The position numbers and the translations under genes were made by a program. The notes beneath the pieces are model-generated. The model saw only the letters and a list, made by a program, of their open reading frames with translations, was not told the DNA's origin and made no database searches. From Gemmatimonadota bacterium (GTDB taxonomy: Bacteria; Gemmatimonadota; Gemmatimonadetes; Gemmatimonadales; GWC2-71-9), in contig VGVQ01000005.1 in assembly GCA_016874005.1 (NCBI GenBank), forward strand, positions 123,051 through 187,050: a stretch of DNA of 64,000 nucleotides, given 5' to 3'. Positions 25,736 through 35,046 of the stretch are shown in pieces; within the stretch, counting starts at the first letter, position 1, and each line of letters opens with the position of its first letter.

Positions 25736-28700
25736 CTACCGCTTCGGCATCACCACACCGCCCAACCCGAGCCGGGCCACCTCGGCGTTGAACCGGCCCA
25801 CCTCCTCCGCCAGGCCCCGGTCGATCTGGGCCCGAACCGCGGCCCACTGGGGATCGAGATCGGCTTTCCGGCGGACCCGTCCCGGCGACGGCCGCCCCTC
25901 GGCGCTGCCGGAGCCGTATCCGCCGTCGCCCACCAGCGAGTTGTAGAGGGTGTTGTACTGGCCGACGAGCTTGGTCGGGCTGGCGAGGTCCCCGGCGGCC
26001 CGCGCGGGTAGGAGCATCTCCTCGAGCCGGGCCAACCGGGCCGCGAGCGAGTCGGCCAGCGCCGGCAGCGAACCCGCCCCGGTTGCCGAGGCCTTGGCCC
26101 GGTCGGCCAGTGCCTTGGACTGATCCTTGGCCGAGCGGATCGCCTCGACGGCGGCGTACATCGCGTTCATGGTATCCCGCACCGCGGCCGCGATTCGAAA
26201 CTGGTCGTCGTAATCGGCCTGAGTGATATCGGGAGCCTTGGGATTGCCGATCACCACAACCGGTTTGGTTTCGCTCGCTCCCCCCGCGGTGAGCCGGGCC
26301 CGGTAGGTTCCCGGCGGCATTTTCACGCCGCCGCCGCCGCCGAACCCGGCGCTGACCCCCCGGGGCGCCCGCGGTCCGTCGGCCTTGAGGTCCCAGACCA
26401 CCCGATGGAATCCCTTGGCGGTGCTGAGCCGTGGGGTGCGGCGCTCGGCGGCGGCCGCCGAGTCGGAGGTGAAGGTCCGGAGCACCGCGCCGGAGCCATC
26501 GAGGATCTCGAGGCTCACCGATGGCACCTCGCGATCGAGGTAATAGTGGATCAGCGCGCCATGGGGGAGCGGGTCTGGCCGGGTGTGGTCCAGTTCGCCT
26601 AACGGCTCGCCGATGTACCCCCGGGCCGCCGGCCGCGGGGTGAACAACTTCGCCGTGTTCACCGCCGTCGAGGCCGCGAGCTCGTGGAGCGGGGTCAGGT
26701 CGTCGAGCACCCAGAAGGAGCGGCCTTGGGTCGAGAGCACCAGGTCGTGTCGATGGACCTTCATGTCGGTGATCGGCGTGGCCGGCAGGTTGAGCTGGAG
26801 GGGCTGCCACCTGGCCCCGTCGTCGAACGACACGAAGGCGGCGAACTCGGTACCGGCGTAGAGCAGGCCCTTCCGGGCCGGGTCTTCTCGCACGACCCGG
26901 ACCGGGTGGTTGGCCGGGATGCCGTTCTGACCGTTGGCGATCCTGGTCCAGCTCCGGCCGAAGTCGTCGGTCCGGAACACATAGGGGGTGAAGTCGTCCA
27001 TCCGGTATCGCTGAACTGCCAGGAACGCCCGTCCCGGCGCGTGGGCCGATACCTCGACCCGGTTGACGGTCCCTAACGGCGGCATCTCGCGCGGGGTGAT
27101 CTCGCTCCAGGAGCCGCCGCCATCCCTGGTGAGGTGGACTCGGCCGTCGTCGGTGCCGACCCAGATGGTGTTCCGGTCGTGCGGCGAGGGTACCACCGCG
27201 AAGATGGTGTTGAAGACCTCGACGCCGGTGTGGTCGCCGGTGATCGGGCCACCGGGCCAGTTCTGGTAGGCCGGGTCATTGGTGGTCAGGTCGGGCGAGA
27301 TCCGTTCCCAGTTGTCGCCGCCGTCACGGCTCCGATAGAGATACTGGCTGGCGTGATAGACGGTTCTTGGCTCGTGCGGCGACACCACGATCGGCGCCAC
27401 CCACTGGAACCGGTTGGTCATGTTCTTGGGCGGCACCGCCTGATTCTCCGGGTACATGTTGACGCTCACCCGAGTGTCGTTGTCGACGTGGAACCGGTTG
27501 ATCGCGCCCCCGTAGCAGCCGCCCCAAATCGTCTCCGGATGATCGGGGTGGAACGCCAGGGGTCCGGTCTCGCATCCCGAGGCGAAAAGCCACTCCTCCT
27601 GGGGGCGGAGGGTGTTGTGGAGCGAACGATGGAGCACGCTGATGCTCGAGTTGTCCTGTTGCGACCCGTAGATTCGATAGGGGATCTGATTGTCCACCAT
27701 CACGTCGTACAGCTCGGCGGTGGGCTGGTTGTACATCGACGAAAAGGTCTTCCCGTCGTTGTGAGTCACCACCACGCCGCCGTCGTCGGCGAGGGCGTAG
27801 ATGCCGGGATCGGCCGGGTTGATCCAGAGATCGTGGGTGTCGCCATGGGGGACCTCGATCTGCTCGAAGGTCTTCCCGCCGTCGATCGACTTGAGGAACT
27901 GGGTGTTGAGGACGTAGACGGTGTTCTCGTCCTTGGGATCGGCGTGGACATGGGTGTAGTACCAGGGCCGGCCGCGAGCCCGCTGGTCGGTGTTGATCAG
28001 CGCCCAGGTCTTGCCCCCGTCGTCGCTCCGGTAGAGCCCGCCCTTGGGCTCCGCTTCGATCAGCGCCCAGACCCGGTCCGGGTTCGACGGCGAGATCGAA
28101 ACCCCGACCTTGCCGACCACGCCGGTCGGGAGGCCGCCGGCCACCTTGGTCCAGTTGTCGCCACCGTCGGTCGTCTTGTAGAGCCCGCCCTCCGGCCCGC
28201 CCGAGATCAAGGTCCACGGCTTACGTTCGGCCCGCCACATCCCGGCGTAGATCTCCCGCGGGTTGACCGGGTTCATGGCCAATGACACCGCGCCGGTGCT
28301 GTCGTTGAGATAGAGCACCTTCTGCCAGGTCAACCCACCGTCCTTCGACCGGAACACCCCTCGTTCGGGGTTCTTGCCGAACGGGTGGCCGAGGGCCGCG
28401 ACGTACACCAGGTTGGGGTCGGTCGGGTGGATCAGCAGTTCTCCGATCGCTCCCGACTCGGGCAGGCCAGCGAACTTCCAACTCGCGCCGCCATCGGTGG
28501 ACCGCCAGATCCCGCGCCCCACCGAGACGTTGCCGCGGATGCAGGCCGAGCCGGTGCCGACGATGATGACGTTGGGGTCGCTGTCGGCGACGTCGATGGC
28601 CCCGACGTTGCCGACGTCGAAGTGCTTGTCGGTGAGATTGGTCCAATGGCCACCGGCATCGTCGGTCTTCCAGACGCCGCCGCCGGTGGTGCCCATGAAA

Positions 28701-28885
28701 TAGACGTGGGGTTGCGAAGCGATCCCGGCGACCGCCGTCGAGCGGCCCCCGCGGAAGGGCCCGACCATCCGGTACTTCATCCCCGCGTAAAGGGCCGGAT
28801 CGACCGCGGGCTTGAGGGGTTGGGCCGCCAGAGCCGAGAGAGTCGGCAAGGAAAGCAGCGCTGTCGCCAAGAAACAGGCGCGCAT
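25736..28885 (-). CDS. exported BNR/sortilin-like repeat protein (glycosyl-hydrolase-type propeller)
   Basis: A 1049-residue secreted protein. The signal peptide (ATALLSLPTLSALAAQ) is followed by about 700 residues of beta-propeller blades rich in Asp-box motifs such as STDGGASW, SKDGGLTW, TTDGGDNW, SDDGGKTW, SRDGGDNW and TRDGGGSW. This pattern is shared by VPS10/sortilin N-terminal domains, Xgh74-like xyloglucanases and photosystem-assembly YCF48 proteins. The C-terminal 300 residues are a helical and beta extension. GGAG lies about six bases before the ATG. I see no catalytic pair that would prove glycosidase activity. The role may be binding or scaffolding. Confidence 0.82.
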   Translation of the reverse strand: MRACFLATALLSLPTLSALAAQPLKPAVDPALYAGMKYRMVGPFRGGRSTAVAGIASQPHVYFMGTTGGGVWKTDDAGGHWTNLTDKHFDVGNVGAIDVADSDPNVIIVGTGSACIRGNVSVGRGIWRSTDGGASWKFAGLPESGAIGELLIHPTDPNLVYVAALGHPFGKNPERGVFRSKDGGLTWQKVLYLNDSTGAVSLAMNPVNPREIYAGMWRAERKPWTLISGGPEGGLYKTTDGGDNWTKVAGGLPTGVVGKVGVSISPSNPDRVWALIEAEPKGGLYRSDDGGKTWALINTDQRARGRPWYYTHVHADPKDENTVYVLNTQFLKSIDGGKTFEQIEVPHGDTHDLWINPADPGIYALADDGGVVVTHNDGKTFSSMYNQPTAELYDVMVDNQIPYRIYGSQQDNSSISVLHRSLHNTLRPQEEWLFASGCETGPLAFHPDHPETIWGGCYGGAINRFHVDNDTRVSVNMYPENQAVPPKNMTNRFQWVAPIVVSPHEPRTVYHASQYLYRSRDGGDNWERISPDLTTNDPAYQNWPGGPITGDHTGVEVFNTIFAVVPSPHDRNTIWVGTDDGRVHLTRDGGGSWSEITPREMPPLGTVNRVEVSAHAPGRAFLAVQRYRMDDFTPYVFRTDDFGRSWTRIANGQNGIPANHPVRVVREDPARKGLLYAGTEFAAFVSFDDGARWQPLQLNLPATPITDMKVHRHDLVLSTQGRSFWVLDDLTPLHELAASTAVNTAKLFTPRPAARGYIGEPLGELDHTRPDPLPHGALIHYYLDREVPSVSLEILDGSGAVLRTFTSDSAAAAERRTPRLSTAKGFHRVVWDLKADGPRAPRGVSAGFGGGGGVKMPPGTYRARLTAGGASETKPVVVIGNPKAPDITQADYDDQFRIAAAVRDTMNAMYAAVEAIRSAKDQSKALADRAKASATGAGSLPALADSLAARLARLEEMLLPARAAGDLASPTKLVGQYNTLYNSLVGDGGYGSGSAEGRPSPGRVRRKADLDPQWAAVRAQIDRGLAEEVGRFNAEVARLGLGGVVMPKR

Positions 28886-29105
28886 CGGAACTCCGTGTTT
28901 TTTGGGGATGACTTCGATCTATATACTGGCAGGCTGTTCAACGTTCCGCAAACACGCTCCCTGGCCGGCCGCCCCCGCCACCTCGAGTGTGCCGAGCAAG
29001 CCACGGCGGCGCAAACCGAGGTGGAGTCTTTCGCGGAGCTTCGGGCCTTGGCGGAGGTCGACGCCTCTATCGTCGTGCCGCTGCGGCCGCCGTGTCGCCC
29101 ACGGG

Positions 29106-31718
29106 TTAGGGCGTTGCCGCCTTGCTCCAGTCAAATCCCGTCGCTGACCGCACGGTGGCGCCCGGCGGCAGACCTAACATGCCTAGCCAGCGATACTCGA
29201 ACATCACCGACGCCTGCATGTCCCCCGCTCGTGGCGGGCTGATCTGGGTGGTGCTGGCCTCCAGCCGGTACCGGAACGCCAGATTCAACGGCTCGCCGTA
29301 GCGGAACACGATATCGCCGCTGGTCAGCGTGGTGAACCCAGACCACGGATTGGTCAGGGTGTTATTGCAGGTACGCAGGCCAACCCGCGTATTCGGGACC
29401 AATGTCTGGGGTGGATTCGGGCTCCCACGGGCCGCGACCACCTCAACGTCAACGGTACCTTGCGCCACCAGCGAATTGCAGCCGCCGCTCGAGACGCCGA
29501 TCGTGGCCCGGACCTCGAGCTGACCTTGGAACCGCCCGATCGCCCCCGTCAACCCGGGTGCGTCGATCGTGACCCGGTCCAAGACGTCCGCCGAGACGAA
29601 CACCACGGGTTGGAAGGTCTGCGCTGCCCCGGACTTGGACAACTCCGCCTTGAGCATGCCCTTGGGAATCGTCGCCGCCAGCTGATAGGTGCCGGTGCGG
29701 TTCCACCCGCTGGCACCGCAGGCCGACTGCTCGCTCACGTTGACGAATCGTACCACGGACTCCTCGAACCGTCGATTGCAGCTGGTGGAGCCCAAGGACA
29801 TCAGGCCCTGGTAGTCGACGCGGAACAACGACTGACTGGTGCGGCCGGCGAGATAATCACCGCACAGTTCGGGCGCGGCGCCAAGGGCTGTCCCTGCCAA
29901 ACCTTGGAAATAGCACGCGGTGAGAAACACGGTCACCGCCTCGCCGGCGCCGCTCGGTGTGATCGTGCCGGTGTAATAGCCGGGCGGCGTGGCCGCGGTG
30001 GCCTGGGGCAGCCCGTGGGTCGCCCCCTGAACGTCGACGGTGACCTCGAAATCGGCGCCGATTTTTCGACCGTCCGGCGCCAACTGCAGTTTGTATCGGA
30101 TCTCGAGCGTGTTGGCCCGGTTCTCCAATGGTTCCGGCAATGACACGCTGTCCGCCACCACCGTGGCGCAGAGATTGGCTCGAAGCCAAGCCAGGTCGAG
30201 GCCAAATTGCGTGGTACCGACGCCGAACCCGACGCTCGCGATCCGATGCCAGAACAACGCGTTGTCGAGTCCGGTGACCCGATCCGCCAGCAACGCATTG
30301 GTGTTGCGGCAACCTTGAAGGTTGGCGAGGATCGCCTCCTTGATTTTGGCCGCGAGCGTCGTGTTCCACTGGGCCTCGCGGCCTCCGAGGATGGCGCTCC
30401 TTCCTCCCGCGATCCGCCGAAAGGTCCCCACCAAATTCGCGGTGATGTCCCAATCGGCCCACACGGCTAACGCGTTGACGATCTGGGCGTCGGTGGTGGC
30501 GTTGGCGATCGTCGGCTGGACCACATCGTCCCACCAATCGCGGAGGACTTGGACCTCGAAGAGGGGATCGCGCGGATTGGCTGCCGAGGCCATCAAGAGT
30601 TCCCCGGCGTAAAAGGCGTTGCTGCGCGGTGCAGGGCGGCTGGCGAAGTACAGTCGCTCGATGTCTTGCGTCGTACCGAAGCCCGCGCCCGCGCCGCTGA
30701 AATGCGGCACCGAGAGCGTGATGGTGCCGTTGTCCGCCGCCGCGGCCACCGGGGCTAGCGAGTCGCCGTTCCCCGCATAGCTCACGCCGATGACCTGTTG
30801 GCCGGCCGGCGCCGTCTTGGTGGTGGTGATGGTGAGCGTGGCCGGCCTCACGAACGCGAGGCCCGAGGGCTTGAGGTCAACACCCGCCGCGAACCCGCCG
30901 GAGAGCGGAATCCCGGTGGCGGTCCCGATCGGCGTCATGGTGATCGTCACTGGTGCCCGCAAGGCGAGCGGCGGAATGGCCAACGTGTAACTGGTGCCGT
31001 CCCCACCGGTCACCCGAAGGGTATCGCCGCCGACCCCCACCGTTCGCGACACCGCCGCGGAGCCCAACGTGATGACGGCTGGCGCCAGCGGGACCGCCAC
31101 GGTGGCCGTATCGGCCTTGCCCTCGACTGTCGCGATGATCCGGGTCCCGCCGCCGGCCACGGCCGTCACCAGCCCGGTCGGGGACACGGTCGCGACCGCG
31201 GGCACCGTGGACCGCCAGCCGATCGTCCGCCCCGACAGCGGGTTGCCCTGGGCGTCCTTAAGGGTCGCGGTGAGCTGCTGGGTCCGACCGACGTCGAGGA
31301 CCAGGTCGGCGTGGCTCAGCTCGACCCGAGCCACCCCGGCCAGGACCGTGATCGCCGAGGAGCCGGTCTTCCCTTCGACCGTGGCCGTCACCGTCGCCGT
31401 GCCGGTGGTGACCGCGGTCACCAGTCCCTCAGCCGAAACGGTCGCGACTGCCGACGTCGCCGACGTCCAGGTCACCGTGCGGCCGGTCATCGGTTGGCCG
31501 TTTTGGTCCCGCACCGTGGCGCTGAGCCGGATGGTGTCGAGCGGGGCGAGCGAGGCGGTCCCGGGTGCCACCGCCACCGAGGTCACCACCGGCGTTGGCG
31601 GGGGTGGCGGTGGCGGCGGGGGGGTCACCACGCTCTCGCCGCCGCAGGCGAGCAACGCGACCATGGCGACTGGAAGGAGTTGCCGGGTAGAGGCTGGGTG
31701 GCGAACGATGGTCGGCAC
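29106..31718 (-). CDS. lipoprotein with bacterial Ig-like (BIG2) domains
   Basis: I choose GTG 31718, with GGAG seven bases upstream, giving 870 residues. The N terminus ends in a strong lipobox, ALLAC (Cys25), followed by a polyproline linker. Two BIG2 Ig-like domains (residues ~40-125 and ~127-210) show the repeated VTWTSATSAVATVSAEG / IGWRSTVPAVATVSPTG pattern. A ZU5-like or beta-rich region near residues 215-330 (APVTITMTPIGT) and a long unannotated C terminus with several Cys follow. It is probably anchored in the outer membrane and exposed outside. Such proteins typically bind surfaces or polymers. Confidence 0.78.
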   Translation of the reverse strand: MPTIVRHPASTRQLLPVAMVALLACGGESVVTPPPPPPPPPTPVVTSVAVAPGTASLAPLDTIRLSATVRDQNGQPMTGRTVTWTSATSAVATVSAEGLVTAVTTGTATVTATVEGKTGSSAITVLAGVARVELSHADLVLDVGRTQQLTATLKDAQGNPLSGRTIGWRSTVPAVATVSPTGLVTAVAGGGTRIIATVEGKADTATVAVPLAPAVITLGSAAVSRTVGVGGDTLRVTGGDGTSYTLAIPPLALRAPVTITMTPIGTATGIPLSGGFAAGVDLKPSGLAFVRPATLTITTTKTAPAGQQVIGVSYAGNGDSLAPVAAAADNGTITLSVPHFSGAGAGFGTTQDIERLYFASRPAPRSNAFYAGELLMASAANPRDPLFEVQVLRDWWDDVVQPTIANATTDAQIVNALAVWADWDITANLVGTFRRIAGGRSAILGGREAQWNTTLAAKIKEAILANLQGCRNTNALLADRVTGLDNALFWHRIASVGFGVGTTQFGLDLAWLRANLCATVVADSVSLPEPLENRANTLEIRYKLQLAPDGRKIGADFEVTVDVQGATHGLPQATAATPPGYYTGTITPSGAGEAVTVFLTACYFQGLAGTALGAAPELCGDYLAGRTSQSLFRVDYQGLMSLGSTSCNRRFEESVVRFVNVSEQSACGASGWNRTGTYQLAATIPKGMLKAELSKSGAAQTFQPVVFVSADVLDRVTIDAPGLTGAIGRFQGQLEVRATIGVSSGGCNSLVAQGTVDVEVVAARGSPNPPQTLVPNTRVGLRTCNNTLTNPWSGFTTLTSGDIVFRYGEPLNLAFRYRLEASTTQISPPRAGDMQASVMFEYRWLGMLGLPPGATVRSATGFDWSKAATP

Positions 31719-32005
31719 GGGAGGCTCCGAGGGTCCTTGACTGCCCCACGGCGCCAAACGACAGCCAAACTGGCCATCCGGTGTCGCCCGCGATGGGGCT
31801 CGACTTCACGACTCGGATTGAGTTCGGCTTCCGACGGTGGCGAAGCCCCCAGCGTGCGGCGCTTGGGACCAGAGGCGTAGAACGGCTGAGTCGTCGGGGA
31901 CCCTGGTAGGCTCGGCGGATTGCTCCCCGGTGCACCGTAGCCGATCGATTCGGTTGCTGGCAATCGAGTCCGGCGTCCGGCCACGCCAGCGCTCGGGCGG
32001 CGGGC
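31719..32005. other. 287-base intergenic region, no recognised feature
   Basis: This stretch lies upstream of the Ig-like lipoprotein gene and downstream of the class V enzyme, both on the minus strand, so it should contain the lipoprotein promoter and the terminator of the preceding transcript. I see no convincing promoter boxes, tRNA or conserved protein fragment in it. Confidence 0.5.
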
Positions 32006-33220
32006 TCAGGTGCCGGCGGCGCCGTTGACCCCGAGTTCCCGGAGCGCCGCGGCGAGGTGGCGATACTCGGCCTCGCTGTTGTATAGTGCCGCCGACACCC
32101 GGAGGTAGCGGGCCCGGTGGTAGGGCCAGCTGAATACCACGACCTGGGTCCGGTAGCGCTCCAGCAAGTCGATCATCAACGGGTCCGGCGCCAGCGCGGG
32201 TCGGGCGGTCCCGGTCGGGTCGGGCTCGATGGCGAGGGTCGCCATGGCGGCCATCATCTCGTCGGGGACCACGGCGGTGGTCCCGAGCGCCTCGGCGAGG
32301 ATGTCGCGAGCGCGAATCGCGAGATCCCGGTTGCGCTCGATGATCGCCGGCCAGCCGCCGGCCAGGAGTCCGCCGAGATGCTCGATCGCGGCTCCGATGC
32401 AGAGCCATGGGGTCGGATCGATGGTCCCCGGCCAATCATGCTCGTTCCGGAATCGCGCCTCGGGCGGGCCCGGGATTGAGGCTCCGTGGCTCGTGATCAG
32501 TGGCCGGATCCGGTCGCGGCGATCGGATCGGACCGTCAACACGCCAGCCGCCTTCGGGGTACAGAGCCACTTGTGGCAATTGGTGGCGACGTAGGCAGCG
32601 CCTAACGCCGAGACGTCGAGCGGCACGATCCCGGCGCCGTGGGCGGCGTCGAGTACGACATCCACTCCGCGGGCCTCGAGGTCCCGGGTCAGCCGCTCGA
32701 AGGGGAGCCGGATCGCGGTCGGGCTGGTGACGGCGTCGATCAGCGCGAGCCGGGTCCGGTCGGTGACCCGTTCCATGACGCCTTCGATTACCGCCTCGGG
32801 GCTGGTCGGTGGAAACGGGATCGCGGCCACGACCACCCGAGCCCGGTCTCTGGCGGCGACCGCCTCGACCGTGTTGCGGCAGGCCTGATAGGCGTGGTCG
32901 AGTACCAGGATCTCGTCGCCCGGTTCGAAGGTCAGGCTCTTGAGCACGGTGTTCACCGCGGCGGTCGCGTTGATCTGGAAGGCGATACCGGCCGGATCCG
33001 CGTTGATGAAGGCGGCGGTGGCCTCGAGGGCCGACCGCCAGGCGCGGGGGCGCTCGTCGAAGTAGAACCCGGTCGGATTGGCCTCGAGCCGGGCCCGGAT
33101 GGCCGCCTGCTCGGCGAGTACCGCCGTTGGGCAGGCGCCGAAGGAGCCGTGGTTTAGCACCGTCACGTCGGTGCTCAGGGACCAATGGCGGGCGAATTCG
33201 CTTCGGGGAGGAATCGGCAT
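32006..33220 (-). CDS. isopenicillin-N-epimerase-like class V PLP enzyme
   Basis: A 404-residue class V aminotransferase-fold protein. LNHGSFGACPTAVLAEQ and the flanking Arg-rich helix are typical of the isopenicillin-N epimerase (CefD) group, as are YQACRNTVEAVA and DAAHGAGIVPLDVSALGAAYVATNCHKWL with the Schiff-base Lys in CHKWL. There is no beta-lactam biosynthesis gene nearby, so the name reflects fold rather than pathway. Relatives include ergothioneine C-S lyase EgtE and cysteine desulfurases. It starts three bases after the MBL gene stop and is probably cotranscribed. Confidence 0.85.
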   Translation of the reverse strand: MPIPPRSEFARHWSLSTDVTVLNHGSFGACPTAVLAEQAAIRARLEANPTGFYFDERPRAWRSALEATAAFINADPAGIAFQINATAAVNTVLKSLTFEPGDEILVLDHAYQACRNTVEAVAARDRARVVVAAIPFPPTSPEAVIEGVMERVTDRTRLALIDAVTSPTAIRLPFERLTRDLEARGVDVVLDAAHGAGIVPLDVSALGAAYVATNCHKWLCTPKAAGVLTVRSDRRDRIRPLITSHGASIPGPPEARFRNEHDWPGTIDPTPWLCIGAAIEHLGGLLAGGWPAIIERNRDLAIRARDILAEALGTTAVVPDEMMAAMATLAIEPDPTGTARPALAPDPLMIDLLERYRTQVVVFSWPYHRARYLRVSAALYNSEAEYRHLAAALRELGVNGAAGT

Positions 33221-33223
33221 CGG

Positions 33224-33826
33224 TTAAGAAAGCACCAGTGGCCAGGGCCCGGCGTGACCCCCGTAGATGGTCCGGACGCCCATGGCCGCGAGGCGGCGCC
33301 AGCTGTCGCGGGCAAGAGTGCCGCCCGCGTCGTCGGCGATCATCGCGGGCACGGTGAGGTCGCCGGTGAACGCCTCGCCCGAATCGAGCACCACGCTGAC
33401 ACTGTCGTCCGAGTGACCCGGGGTCGGCACGATCTCGCCAGCGAAGCCCAAGCGGGCCAGGAAGGCTCGACTCTCGTGGCAGGGCACCACCAGGTTGTCG
33501 TCGAGGCGGATGTCGGTGTAGCGGTCGGCGGGTTTGAGGTGCGCCTTCATCGCCGGGATCGCGGCCAACTGCTCGGGCGTCACCACCAGACGCATGCCCC
33601 GATTCTTGAGGTCCTGCGCCGCGCCGGCGTGGTCGATGTGATAGTGAGTTGCCAGTCCGTGGGAGATCTCCGCGAGCGGCACGTCCATTCGGCGGAGGTT
33701 GCTCTCCAATGCCCCGAACATGCCGGGCCAGCCCAGGTCGATCAGGAGTCGGGAACGGCCGGCGCTCACCACCCAGAAATTGGTGGACCGGTACCCGACG
33801 TTGACGACGGAGACACTGGCCGGCAT
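33224..33826 (-). CDS. MBL-fold metallo-hydrolase
   Basis: A 200-residue metallo-beta-lactamase-fold hydrolase. The zinc signature is THYHIDHAG (HxHxDH type), with further ligands in PTPGHSDDSVSV and a C-terminal YGGHAGP. I use ATG 33826; a TTG nine bases upstream is possible. No signal peptide. The short fold with no extra domain resembles glyoxalase II-like or generic MBL hydrolases. The substrate is not readable. It lies 27 bases after the YchF-like gene stop and three before the class V enzyme start. Confidence 0.87.
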   Translation of the reverse strand: MPASVSVVNVGYRSTNFWVVSAGRSRLLIDLGWPGMFGALESNLRRMDVPLAEISHGLATHYHIDHAGAAQDLKNRGMRLVVTPEQLAAIPAMKAHLKPADRYTDIRLDDNLVVPCHESRAFLARLGFAGEIVPTPGHSDDSVSVVLDSGEAFTGDLTVPAMIADDAGGTLARDSWRRLAAMGVRTIYGGHAGPWPLVLS

Positions 33827-33853
33827 CGAGCGCAAGCTAGCTGGTTGGAGACG

Positions 33854-34885
33854 CTACACGGCGAATCGGACGTGAAGAATGTCGCCGTCGGCGACCAGGT
33901 AGTCCTTGCCCTCGAGCTTGAAATGACCAGCCTCCTTGGCCGCGTGCTCCGAGCCGGCTGCCATGAAATGTTGGTAACCGATCACCTCGGCCCGAATGAA
34001 ACCGCGCTCCAGGTCGGAGTGAATCTTCCCGGCGGCCGCCTTGGCCCTGGTCCCTCTCTTGATCGGCCAGGCCCGGACCTCGTCGGCGCCGACGGTGAAG
34101 AACGAGATCAAGTCGAGGAGCCCGTAGGCGGTCCGAATGAACCGGCCCACGGCCGGCTCCTCGAGGCCGAGATCCGCGAGGAACGCCGGTTGGTCGGCCG
34201 GGTCCATCCGGGCGATCTCGGCCTCGACACTCGCCGAAAGCACCAACCCGGCGGCATCGACCTCGGCCAACCGCGCGGCGAGGGCCGGAGGCAAGGGTAG
34301 CGCCGCCTCGCTCTCGCTCCGGTTGAGCACCACCAGCAGGGGCCGGTCGGTGAGGAACTGGTAGCCAGAGAATTGTTCTCGGTGCAGCTCGCTGGCTGGA
34401 AGCGCTCGGATCGGCCGCTCCGCCTCGAGGGTCTGCTTCATCAGCTCGAACGCGGCGACCTCGATGGGACTGGCCTTCTCCTTCTTGGCCCGATCCAGCC
34501 GTTTCTCGACGATCGCCAAGTCGGCGAGCACGCATTCGGCATGAAACGCCTCGAGTTCGGCGCTGGGATCCGGCTCGGTTGGGTTGGGGAAGGCACGAAG
34601 GACCAAACAGAGCACTTCCTGATCCCGGATCTGCTGCAACGCCTTCTTCGACAGGCCCGACTTCTCGGCCCCGTGCTCGCCGGGGATGTCGGCAAAGGTG
34701 ATCTCGGCGTAGGTGGTCTTCTTGGGCGAGAAGATCCGCGACAAGGCGTCGATCCGCGGATCGGGGACCTTCACGGTGCCGAGGTGCACCTCGCCGCCGT
34801 AGGTGGTGGGCACGGTGAGGCCGGTGAGGGTATTGAAGACCGTCGTCTTGCCGGAGCCGGCGAAGCCAACGAGACCGACTTTCAT
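33854..34885 (-). CDS. YchF/Obg-family GTPase (DUF933/TGS type)
   Basis: A 343-residue GTPase/ATPase close to YchF. G1 is GFAGSGKTT, more divergent than the usual GLPNVGKST. G3 is DIPG. G4 reads VLNRSE, the YchF-type NxxE in place of NKxD that relaxes GTP specificity. The C-terminal 80 residues form a TGS/DUF933 domain (FFTVGADEVRAWPI ... KLEGKDYLVADGDILHVRF). YchF proteins bind ribosomes and are linked to stress responses. Slightly shorter than typical YchF (about 363 residues), so it may be a paralogue and not the housekeeping copy. Confidence 0.87.
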   Translation of the reverse strand: MKVGLVGFAGSGKTTVFNTLTGLTVPTTYGGEVHLGTVKVPDPRIDALSRIFSPKKTTYAEITFADIPGEHGAEKSGLSKKALQQIRDQEVLCLVLRAFPNPTEPDPSAELEAFHAECVLADLAIVEKRLDRAKKEKASPIEVAAFELMKQTLEAERPIRALPASELHREQFSGYQFLTDRPLLVVLNRSESEAALPLPPALAARLAEVDAAGLVLSASVEAEIARMDPADQPAFLADLGLEEPAVGRFIRTAYGLLDLISFFTVGADEVRAWPIKRGTRAKAAAGKIHSDLERGFIRAEVIGYQHFMAAGSEHAAKEAGHFKLEGKDYLVADGDILHVRFAV

Positions 34886-35046
34886 GATGGTCCCCGTGTT
34901 TCGGAGCAAACAATGTCGCCGCCGCGGCATGGTTCCGCCACTGCCAACAATGGAAGGATCGCGCCGCCCGCCTCCAGTCGGGCCGGAACCCGGGCGTTGC
35001 CTTCGACCAGCGCGATCCCGCAATCGCCGGACCCGAGGTATTCTTG

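Noticed and set aside
28886..29105. TATATA box upstream of the BNR-repeat gene as a promoter
   Set aside because: A TATATA hexamer is present on the minus strand, but the nearest TTGAAC lies only 10 bases away. There is no properly spaced -35, so I do not annotate it.
31600..31625. Simple-sequence tract GGTGGCGGTGGCGG as a regulatory repeat
   Set aside because: It encodes the polyproline linker after the lipobox of the Ig-like lipoprotein and needs no other explanation.
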